A stretch of 5,824 bases of DNA from assembly GCA_964634565.1 (NCBI GenBank), contig CAZWLP010000114.1, forward strand, positions 1 to 5,824, in the 5' to 3' direction. Position 1 is the first letter of the stretch, and every line of letters begins with the position of its first letter. A program made the translations under genes and the position numbers. Positions 1 to 5,824 of this stretch are shown piece after piece. Origin of the DNA: JAUVKT01 sp964634565 (GTDB taxonomy: Bacteria; Bacteroidota; Bacteroidia; Bacteroidales; VadinHA17). The notes under the pieces were generated by a model. It searched no databases. It worked only from the letters and a program-made list of their open reading frames with translations, and was not told the DNA's origin.

Positions 1-41
1 AGCAAATAACCACTAAGCCTCTCTCTTATCAACAAAGTTTC

Positions 42-55
42 AACAAAATTTTGTT
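42..55. repeat. Perfect 14-bp AT-rich palindrome upstream of dnaB
   Basis: AACAAAATTTTGTT reads the same on both strands and is centred between positions 48 and 49, about 50 bp upstream of the dnaB -7 box. It has no unpaired loop and no GC-rich stem, so it is a poor intrinsic terminator. It could be a binding site for a dimeric regulator, or simply chance in AT-rich DNA. The palindrome is seen directly; any role is inference. Confidence 0.4.
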
Positions 56-75
56 TGTAAGAATACCTGAGAGTG

Positions 76-107
76 TTTAGTGTGAACTGTTCATTTATTT
101 AACTTTG
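76..107 (+). promoter_or_regulatory. Probable Bacteroidota-type promoter for dnaB-rmuC
   Basis: TAACTTTG at 100-107 matches the Bacteroidota -7 consensus TAnnTTTG exactly. A partial -33 element, TTTA (consensus TTTG), lies at 76-79, leaving a 20-bp spacer that falls within the usual range. Transcription would then start near 112-116, giving a 5' leader of roughly 45 nt before the ATG at 159. No clear Shine-Dalgarno sequence precedes that ATG, as is usual in this phylum. A weaker near-match, TTAATTTG, lies at 114-121. The -7 box is seen in the sequence; activity is inferred. Confidence 0.6.
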
Positions 108-158
108 GTCTGTTTAATTTGTAGAAGGTATAGAGTAATATTTTTTAAGTTTTTATTA

Positions 159-1679
159 ATGGCAGTACAACGGGCGAAGGTAAAAGATTTAAATAATCCA
201 ATTGCTGATTATGGCAGGGTGCCACCTCAGGCAATTGATATGGAAGAGGCAGTATTGGGAGCAATAATGCTTGAAAAGGATGCGATTATTTCGATACTCG
301 ACATCCTTAAGTCAGAAAGTTTTTATAAGGATAGTCACCAGAAAATTTACTCTGCTATAAGTGCCCTTTCCCAGAGGGAGATACCTGTGGATTTGTATAC
401 TGTGACAGAAGAGCTGAAAGCTACAAAGTTGCTGGAAGAGATAGGCGGACCGGTTTACCTGACCCAGCTTACTTCCAAAGTAGTGTCTGCCGCCCACGTT
501 GAATTTCATGCCAGAATTGTTGCTCAGAAATATATTCAGAGAGAGCTTATACGTGTTACTTCCGACATCCAGGGTAAGGCATTTGATGATACATATGATG
601 TAAATGAGCTTCTCGACTATTCAGAAAATGAATTATTTCAGATTGCTGAAGGAAACATAAAAAAGGAAGTTGCCCCTATCAACATAGTTTTAAAAGAGGC
701 TATCCATGAGATTGAAGAGGCCAGTAAAAAAGAGGATGCCCTGGTTGGTGTCCCTTCCGGTTTTACAAACCTCGACAGGTTAACTATGGGCTGGCAGAAA
801 TCAGACCTGATAATAATTGCTGCCCGTCCTTCGATGGGTAAAACAGCATTTGCCCTGTCTATGACCCGTAATATGACGGTAGAGCATAAGAAACATGTCG
901 CATTCTTTTCTCTCGAGATGTCTTCTATACAGCTTGTAAACAGGTTAATTGTTGCTGAAACAGAATTACCTAGTAACAGGATCAGGAACGGTAAGCTTAA
1001 GGAGGATGAGTGGAGGCAACTGGAAGAGAGAATTAAGACCCTCGAAAAGGCTAATATTTATATCGATGATACTCCTGCCATATCAGTATTTGAATTACGT
1101 GCAAAGTGCAGGAGATTGAAGGCTCAGAATAAGCTCGACCTGGCTGTTGTCGACTACCTTCAGCTTATGACCGGTCCGGCCGATGCCGGTAGCAGGGAGC
1201 AGGAGGTGAGTAGTATATCCAGATCGTTGAAGAGCATTGCAAAAGAACTTGAGATACCAATACTGGCACTTAGCCAGCTGAACAGATCGGTTGAAGTAAG
1301 GGGTGGTAGTAAAAGACCACAGCTTTCAGACCTCAGGGAATCGGGTGCGATAGAACAGGATGCAGATATGGTGGTATTTATTCACCGACCCGAAAAGTAT
1401 GGTATGATGACCCTTGAAAACGGAAACTCATCAAAGGGTGTTGCAGAAATAATATTATCTAAAAACAGGAATGGTCCTGTAGATGATGTATTTCTTCGTT
1501 TCAGGGAGGAGAAGGCTCAGTTTACTGATATGGATGAAATTGATTTTGATGGTATGCAGGATGGACTTGATGATAAAAGCTTTACTGTTGGATCAAAGAT
1601 GAATAATGACGATCTTTCAGATTCTGATACAGCTTTTGAGCAACAATCGCCTTCAGATGAAGACACTCCTTTTATTTAA
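159..1679 (+). CDS. dnaB: Replicative DNA helicase DnaB
   Basis: Hexameric, ATP-driven 5'-3' helicase that unwinds DNA at the replication fork in the cytoplasm and works with primase (DnaG). The 506-residue product has the DnaB order: an N-terminal helical domain (about residues 20-125, beginning GRVPPQAIDMEEAVLGAIML), a linker, then a RecA-like ATPase domain (about 195-455). Visible motifs are Walker A ARPSMGKT at 222-229 (K228, T229), SLEM at 251-254 with the probable catalytic E253, Walker B AVVDYLQL at 329-336 (D332), LSQLNR at 371-376, and SKNRNGP at 434-440, where K435 and R437 correspond to the E. coli Lys/Arg finger pair. An acidic tail (about 457-506) makes it longer than the 471-residue E. 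coli protein. I chose ATG 159 because homologues begin near here; an in-frame TTG at 105 would add 18 residues but lies inside the -7 box. No intein interrupts it. It is first in a likely operon with rmuC, 12 bp downstream. Confidence 0.97.
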   Translation: MAVQRAKVKDLNNPIADYGRVPPQAIDMEEAVLGAIMLEKDAIISILDILKSESFYKDSHQKIYSAISALSQREIPVDLYTVTEELKATKLLEEIGGPVYLTQLTSKVVSAAHVEFHARIVAQKYIQRELIRVTSDIQGKAFDDTYDVNELLDYSENELFQIAEGNIKKEVAPINIVLKEAIHEIEEASKKEDALVGVPSGFTNLDRLTMGWQKSDLIIIAARPSMGKTAFALSMTRNMTVEHKKHVAFFSLEMSSIQLVNRLIVAETELPSNRIRNGKLKEDEWRQLEERIKTLEKANIYIDDTPAISVFELRAKCRRLKAQNKLDLAVVDYLQLMTGPADAGSREQEVSSISRSLKSIAKELEIPILALSQLNRSVEVRGGSKRPQLSDLRESGAIEQDADMVVFIHRPEKYGMMTLENGNSSKGVAEIILSKNRNGPVDDVFLRFREEKAQFTDMDEIDFDGMQDGLDDKSFTVGSKMNNDDLSDSDTAFEQQSPSDEDTPFI

Positions 1680-1691
1680 ATAATTGAGAAT

Positions 1692-2984
1692 ATGACTGAA
1701 CAATTGGCTTTTCTTTTTACCGGAATAATTGTCGGGCTGCTATTTGCCTGGATCTTATTCAGGTTCTGGTTACGGTCGGTAAAAGCAGAAGATTCTACCC
1801 TTTCAAAGAGGATTACTGCCGAGCTTGATGAACTAAAGCAAAGTCTTGATAGGAAGGAGAAGGAGATAGTGAGCTTATCAGCCCTGGTTGCCGGCAAGGA
1901 AGCAGATCTGAAGAATCTTAATGAGAAGCTTATTAGCCAGAAGGCTGAGGTTGAGGAATTACAGGAGAGGATGAAAAAGGAATTTCGCCTGCTTGCAAGC
2001 GAAATTCTTACAGAGAACAGCGACAGACTTACAAAGGAAAACCGTGAAAAACTTGATGATGTTCTTAAGCCTTTTAATGAGAACCTCAAAGAGTTTAAGA
2101 AGAAGGTTGAAGATACATACGAAAAGGAAGCCGACCAGAGGAGGTCGCTTAAGGATGAGGTAAAAAGGCTGGCCGAGATGAACCTTATGATAGGTGAGGA
2201 GGCAAAGGCTTTAACCCGGGCGCTGAAAGGTGACTCCAAAACACAGGGTATCTGGGGAGAGAAAATACTGGAAAGGATACTTGAAAATTCAGGGCTGAAA
2301 AGGGGAGAGGACTTTATAGTGCAGGACTCCCATATCTCTGACGATGGCAGGAGGCTGATACCTGATATAAGTGTAAAGTACCCCGGGAAAGGAAATATTA
2401 TTATTGATTCAAAAGTCTCCCTTCTGGCCTACGAGCAGTATGTTAATGCCGATGATGAAGAGGCCAGAGACCGGGCACTGAAGGCACATATTTTAAGCGT
2501 CAGGAATCATATTAAATCACTTGCCTCGAAAAACTACGAGACAATCTATAAAGAGAATACTCTTGATTTCGTTATGATGTTTATGCCGGTTGAGCCTGCC
2601 TATTATCTTGCTTTACAGAATGATAATGGTCTGTGGAATGAGGCTTACGAGAAGGGTATACTGCTGATTAGTCCAACTAATCTGATTGCCGCATTAAGGA
2701 TGATAGAGAATGTATGGAGACAGGTTAAGCAGGAAGCAAATGTGATTAAGATAGCCGAGGAGGGTGCAAAACTATACGATGGTTTTGCAGATTTAATGAA
2801 AAGGCTGGATGACCTGGGTGCAAGGCTGGAAAGTACCAGAAATCAATACGATCAGACCATGATTAAGCTAAGAGGCAGAGGCAACCTTATTTCAAAAGTG
2901 GAAAGGCTTAAGAATCTCGGTGTAAAAACAAAGAAGAGCATCCCCGATAAGTTTACCGATGACCTTGAATCAGGTACTGACTAG
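1692..2984 (+). CDS. rmuC: DNA recombination protein RmuC (putative membrane-anchored nuclease)
   Basis: RmuC-family protein of 430 residues. In E. coli, loss of rmuC raises inversion between short inverted repeats, and the family is predicted to carry a PD-(D/E)XK nuclease fold; its exact substrate is not settled. The sequence shows one N-terminal transmembrane helix (about 5-27), then a long Lys/Glu-rich coiled coil (about 35-160), then the RmuC domain (about 165-400). Signature stretches are TQGIWGE at 184-190 (E190), IPDIS at 223-227 (D225) and IIDSKVSLL at 237-245 (D239, K241), which fit the acidic, acidic, x-Lys nuclease core. FMPVEPAYYLAL (297-308) and LISPTNLIAALR (325-336) are also typical of the family. 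The length is normal and no core residue appears missing. The ATG at 1692 lies 12 bp after the dnaB stop, and only a weak GAGA precedes it, so it probably depends on dnaB transcription. Its TAG stop overlaps the stop of the convergent gene. The topology suggests an inner-membrane anchor with a cytoplasmic nuclease domain (inference). Confidence 0.95.
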   Translation: MTEQLAFLFTGIIVGLLFAWILFRFWLRSVKAEDSTLSKRITAELDELKQSLDRKEKEIVSLSALVAGKEADLKNLNEKLISQKAEVEELQERMKKEFRLLASEILTENSDRLTKENREKLDDVLKPFNENLKEFKKKVEDTYEKEADQRRSLKDEVKRLAEMNLMIGEEAKALTRALKGDSKTQGIWGEKILERILENSGLKRGEDFIVQDSHISDDGRRLIPDISVKYPGKGNIIIDSKVSLLAYEQYVNADDEEARDRALKAHILSVRNHIKSLASKNYETIYKENTLDFVMMFMPVEPAYYLALQNDNGLWNEAYEKGILLISPTNLIAALRMIENVWRQVKQEANVIKIAEEGAKLYDGFADLMKRLDDLGARLESTRNQYDQTMIKLRGRGNLISKVERLKNLGVKTKKSIPDKFTDDLESGTD

Positions 2985-2987
2985 TCA
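2978..2987. repeat. 10-bp perfect palindrome carrying both convergent stop codons
   Basis: TGACTAGTCA equals its own reverse complement. Read on + it gives GAC TAG, the last codon and stop of rmuC; read on - it gives GAC TAG, the last codon and stop of the DUF5686 gene. Both proteins therefore end in Asp encoded by the same palindrome, and the reading frames overlap by the four bases CTAG at 2981-2984. No stem-loop with a trailing U-tract is visible around it, so it is unlikely to be an intrinsic terminator. Confidence 0.9.
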
Positions 2988-5650
2988 AAAATAAATGTAA
3001 ATCTGAATCCCGTACCTGTATACTTCATATTTTCAAAGCCTGCATATACTCCAATACGTCCCAGCAGCAGAACTTCACTCAGGGTATATCCAAATTCAGT
3101 ATAGTGTCCAATTGCAGGGGTATAAAGATATGCAACACTAATATTCTCTCGCATCAGGGTGTTGCTCAGTACCGGGAGTAGTTTAATAAGCAGGTAAGGG
3201 GTGGTAAACCTGAAATGGGCTTCTGTATAATATTCTGGTGTGCTGAGAGAATAATAAGCAGGTAGCATAAACACATCCCGGTAATTGGTTAACTGCAGTG
3301 GTACAGGCTGCGAATTAAAATGGAAGAAATCCTGGTACTGCGCTCCTTTGTTATTTAAAAATCCACCAGCCTTCAGGCGCCACGAATATTCTGCAAATGC
3401 ACCTACTGATTTACTCTGCGATACCTCAAAATTTATCTTATCGAAACCGGCCTTGCTATTGTCATCATAAATAGTCAGTCCATGCAGATAATTTATTGTA
3501 AAAGTCGGGTAATCTGATCCTGCCGACGACTTTATACCATTGGTTATCCTGTATCTCTGATGTGGGACCCAGCTAAGCTCCACAAGTCCTGAGTGATGAG
3601 TATGATCTGCCAGGCCATAGGGCAGATTGCTTATTGAAGGATTAGGCAGGTAGGAGTTTACAGGTATATTTTCCTTATAGCTTTCGTCTTTTTTAAGGAA
3701 GGAGTAATCTGTATTATTACTGGTAAGCGACCTGGATTCATAATTATACGTGAATTCTGCATAGAGGCCATTGCTTATTTCACTGCGATGTGATATTGTT
3801 GCGTACCTGCTATTATAAAGCTTAAGGTAATTGTCTTTAAAGAACAGACTGGTACCCATGTTCAGCGCCGGGGAGATGCCACTGAGGCGATTGAAATCTC
3901 TTGTTTCTTCACCCCACCAGAACAGTACCCTTGCCATCTTCATCCTCTTATAATAGTAAGATCCGCTGATTCTCCATCTCAGGCTATTGCTTGCAAAGGC
4001 CCATTCGGCGCTGGGTCTTATCGTAAGGGTATTGCTGTTTTTCCAGCGTTTTCTGAGGCGAAAGTTTGTTCCGTAATAAAAGCCATCAACAGAATTAAAG
4101 TTTATCCTGTATACATCTAAAATACCACCAAATCTTGCACTTAACAGACCGTCGCTGCTATTGAACGATCTTCCGAAGACAATATCGTTAAGTGTTTTAA
4201 TAAATCTTTTATCATCTTTTAATAATGAAGTATCATTCGGGTTTCCTGAACGGCGGGCAAGCCTGGCATCCTTTATAGATTCGAGGCTATCGCTTACCCT
4301 GACACTTTTTAACTCTTCGGGAGAAAGGGGTATTGGCCTTACACTTTTCCAGTAAGTGCTATCTCTTTTGTCCGCATCTTCTTCTACAGTATAGTCGAGA
4401 GTACTTACTATTTCGAGGCTTTTATTTTCGGGCTTACTTTCTTCTGCCTCCTTATTTATAAGCCTGGATAGCCTTACCATATCCCTGTTGCTCATCTCGT
4501 CTTTGGCAAGTATATCTTCTATCTTCTGTTGTTCCTTTGTAAGAGTTTTATCTTTTTCAGGAACATCCTGAACATAGTAATCGGTATTTTCAATAGATTC
4601 AGGTTTTTCCAGGCTGGTATTTGGTTCTACTTCGTTGTAGGTTATTGCGCTCCCGTATTCTCCGTCTCCTTTAACTCCTACAATGGATACATTAATATCA
4701 AACTTATGGCTCACCGGCATCCAGATATCGTCCTGAACAGGGGTGTAGACCTGCTTGATATTAATGGAGCCTGCTAAATTATCGTTTGTAAGATCAAGCG
4801 AATGCAGACACCACTGTCCTTCAATAATATAAATAGTGCCATAAAATACCTGCTGACTCTTTCGTCTTGGTATAACCGAAATTTTATTGATAACATATTT
4901 CCCCTGAGGTGTTGAACCCTCATATTTGAACTTATAATGGGCAAAGGCATTCGGCGCGAGTGGCGATATTGCAACATCAGCAAGTACTGGTTGATAGAAG
5001 CTGGCTTTTATAACATCCATAGGCGATACATCTGTATTGCCTGCATCGGGTAGAGTACTTTGCTGTGCAATTACCCTCTGTTTGTACTTATCGGGAGCAT
5101 TAAATTCTATCTCATTTATCGATTCTATAATATATGCTTCATCGGTCTTTATCTGCTCTTCGTTTACTTCGAGGTTTCGCTGCATTAGCTTTGGAATCTT
5201 CCTGATTATAAAGCTTCCTTTTATATATACTTCTGCTTTATAATAGTTTACAAGATTGAGATAATAAGGAGCCAGTCCGATGGCCTTACGCATTATTGCA
5301 TAAGCAGGATCTTCACCTGTTGATGTTACTCTGACTTCAGGTATTATGTAATACTGAACACTCAGGGTAATATCCATGCTAATATCCTGATTTCCTATAG
5401 TGATATTTTTTATTGTAGGAGAAAAACCAAGGCTCTGGAAGAAAAATGTATATTTTCCAGGCTTCAGATTAATCAGATATTCGCCTTTAATATTAGCAGT
5501 TGTCCCCTGCCTGAGCTCAGTAATATAGACAGTTGCAAAAGGAACGGGATCTCCTTTATCGTCGGTTATTCGACCACTTAGCTTTTGTGCGCTTATGGAA
5601 GCGGTAAAAAAAAGAAAGATCGATATTATTAGTATTGATTTATTACTCAT
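2981..5650 (-). CDS. DUF5686 / carboxypeptidase-regulatory-like domain outer-membrane protein
   Basis: Exported 889-residue protein of unknown function, of a type common in Bacteroidota. A signal peptide (residues 1-21, hydrophobic core ILIISIFLFF, likely cleavage at SISA|Q) precedes a CarboxypepD_reg-like beta-sandwich (about 24-105: SGRITDDKGDPVPFATVYI, then GTTANIKGEYLINLKPGKY), the same kind of domain found at the N-terminus of SusC-like receptors. A DUF5686 region follows from about 112 (EDPAYAIMRKAI, YYKAEVYIKG). A strongly charged linker (about 345-490) leads into a long stretch of alternating aromatic and polar beta-strands (about 500-889), probably an outer-membrane barrel. FHFNSQPVPL at 776-785 and STPEYYTEAHFRF at 803-815 look typical of the family. 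It ends in FRFTFIFD, one Asp beyond the aromatic usual for a barrel-terminal strand. There is no TonB-plug region, lipobox or type IX sorting domain that I can see. It lies 76 bp downstream of rsmI on the same strand. Family assignment is firm; its role in the outer membrane is inferred. Confidence 0.88.
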   Translation of the reverse strand: MSNKSILIISIFLFFTASISAQKLSGRITDDKGDPVPFATVYITELRQGTTANIKGEYLINLKPGKYTFFFQSLGFSPTIKNITIGNQDISMDITLSVQYYIIPEVRVTSTGEDPAYAIMRKAIGLAPYYLNLVNYYKAEVYIKGSFIIRKIPKLMQRNLEVNEEQIKTDEAYIIESINEIEFNAPDKYKQRVIAQQSTLPDAGNTDVSPMDVIKASFYQPVLADVAISPLAPNAFAHYKFKYEGSTPQGKYVINKISVIPRRKSQQVFYGTIYIIEGQWCLHSLDLTNDNLAGSINIKQVYTPVQDDIWMPVSHKFDINVSIVGVKGDGEYGSAITYNEVEPNTSLEKPESIENTDYYVQDVPEKDKTLTKEQQKIEDILAKDEMSNRDMVRLSRLINKEAEESKPENKSLEIVSTLDYTVEEDADKRDSTYWKSVRPIPLSPEELKSVRVSDSLESIKDARLARRSGNPNDTSLLKDDKRFIKTLNDIVFGRSFNSSDGLLSARFGGILDVYRINFNSVDGFYYGTNFRLRKRWKNSNTLTIRPSAEWAFASNSLRWRISGSYYYKRMKMARVLFWWGEETRDFNRLSGISPALNMGTSLFFKDNYLKLYNSRYATISHRSEISNGLYAEFTYNYESRSLTSNNTDYSFLKKDESYKENIPVNSYLPNPSISNLPYGLADHTHHSGLVELSWVPHQRYRITNGIKSSAGSDYPTFTINYLHGLTIYDDNSKAGFDKINFEVSQSKSVGAFAEYSWRLKAGGFLNNKGAQYQDFFHFNSQPVPLQLTNYRDVFMLPAYYSLSTPEYYTEAHFRFTTPYLLIKLLPVLSNTLMRENISVAYLYTPAIGHYTEFGYTLSEVLLLGRIGVYAGFENMKYTGTGFRFTFIFD

Positions 5651-5687
5651 TAAGACTCATTGTTTTACTTTATGACGCATAAATCGC

Positions 5688-5721
5688 TAAAATTATACAA
5701 CTATTAGCAAAATTAATCAAA
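5688..5721 (-). promoter_or_regulatory. Weak candidate promoter for the DUF5686 gene
   Basis: On the minus strand TAATTTTA (5688-5695) matches the Bacteroidota -7 consensus TAnnTTTG except for the last base, with TTTG (5718-5721) 22 bp upstream as a -33 element; that spacing is slightly long. It lies in the 76-bp gap after rsmI and would give a leader of about 30 nt. The gap is AT-rich and holds no visible terminator, so read-through from rsmI is an equally good explanation. Confidence 0.25.
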
Positions 5722-5726
5722 TGATC

Positions 5727-5824
5727 TTAATTACTGCCTTCAATAATTAAAACGATTTCTCCCCTGGGGTTATTTTCTGTAAAATAAGTAATGAGTTCAT
5801 CCAGAGTTCCCCGCACGTTTTCTT
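5727..5824 (-). CDS. rsmI: 16S rRNA (cytidine(1402)-2'-O)-methyltransferase RsmI, C-terminal fragment
   Basis: Only the last 31 codons and the TAA stop (5727-5729) lie inside the window; the 5' part runs off the right edge. The visible tail, ENVRGTLDELITYFTENN followed by PRGEIVLIIEGSN, matches the end of the RsmI (YraL-type) catalytic domain, where a (V/Y)RGTL-x-EL segment and a terminal GEIVLVI(E/A)G strand are characteristic. The family uses S-adenosylmethionine to methylate the 2'-O of C1402 in the ribosomal decoding centre. The protein stops just after the GEIVLIIEG strand, so it lacks the C-terminal helical extension of the 286-residue E. coli enzyme, as in other short RsmI forms. It is on the same strand as the DUF5686 gene and 76 bp upstream of it. 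The identification rests on a short but distinctive stretch. Confidence 0.8.
   Translation of the reverse strand, partial: ENVRGTLDELITYFTENNPRGEIVLIIEGSN

Noticed and set aside
3..80. Open stretch on the plus strand ending in TAG at 78-80, possibly the tail of an upstream gene
   Set aside because: Only 25 codons are visible, they match no recognisable protein end, and the stretch includes the AT-rich palindrome. It is too short to support a call.
312..509. 65-codon minus-strand open frame inside dnaB
   Set aside because: Antisense shadow of the conserved DnaB N-terminal domain, with no supporting signal.
1681..1691. Shine-Dalgarno site for rmuC (GAGA at 1686-1689)
   Set aside because: It is only 2 nt from the ATG and just four bases long, so the spacing is too short for a functional site; Bacteroidota generally do not rely on such sites.
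1676..2239. 187-codon open frame on the minus strand, antisense to the 5' part of rmuC
   Set aside because: Its product is almost all Ser, Phe and Leu, which is what the reverse complement of Lys/Glu-rich coiled-coil codons gives. rmuC on the plus strand is a clear family member, and the antisense frame has no recognisable domain.
2978..2990. Palindrome at the gene junction as a bidirectional terminator
   Set aside because: The stem would be at most five base pairs with no loop, and neither strand has a U-tract after it: the plus transcript continues into A residues.
3285..5243. Several 60-80-codon open frames on the plus strand inside the DUF5686 gene, and one on the minus strand in another frame
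   Set aside because: They are short, unrelated to any family I recognise, lack promoters or start contexts, and lie wholly inside a well-supported 889-codon gene.
1..5824. Mobile element, CRISPR array, tRNA/rRNA gene or defence system
   Set aside because: No transposase, integrase, regularly spaced direct repeats, tRNA-like folds or toxin-antitoxin-like small gene pairs were seen; the content is chromosomal housekeeping plus one envelope gene.

Overview
The window looks like a piece of a Bacteroidota (probably Bacteroidales-like) chromosome. The evidence is a Bacteroidota-style -7 promoter box (TAACTTTG), the near absence of Shine-Dalgarno sites, moderate-to-low GC, and a large outer-membrane protein that starts with a carboxypeptidase-regulatory-like (CarboxypepD_reg-like) domain followed by DUF5686, an architecture typical of that phylum. 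I cannot name the genus from sequence alone.

Layout. Positions 1-158 are a gene-free leader with an AT-rich 14-bp palindrome, a near-match to a DnaA box and a good promoter for dnaB. dnaB (159-1679, +) encodes the replicative DNA helicase. It is followed after 12 bp by rmuC (1692-2984, +), a membrane-anchored coiled-coil protein with a PD-(D/E)XK nuclease-like domain; the two probably form one transcription unit. A convergent gene (2981-5650, -) encodes an 889-residue exported DUF5686 beta-barrel protein. A 76-bp spacer separates it from the 3' end of rsmI (5727-5824, -, running off the window edge), a 16S rRNA 2'-O-ribose methyltransferase.

How the genes relate. dnaB and rmuC are both concerned with DNA: DnaB unwinds the fork, and RmuC is a putative nuclease linked in E. 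coli to limiting inversion at short repeats. Their tight spacing suggests co-expression, though not necessarily a shared function. rsmI and the DUF5686 gene share a strand and may be co-transcribed, but a weak promoter candidate lies between them and their functions are unrelated as far as is known. The two transcription units meet tail to tail in a perfect 10-bp palindrome whose central CTAG supplies the stop codon of both genes.

This is mostly core-genome content. I see no mobile element, CRISPR array, RNA gene or defence system. The least understood item is the DUF5686 protein; the most curious sequence detail is the shared palindromic stop at 2978-2987.
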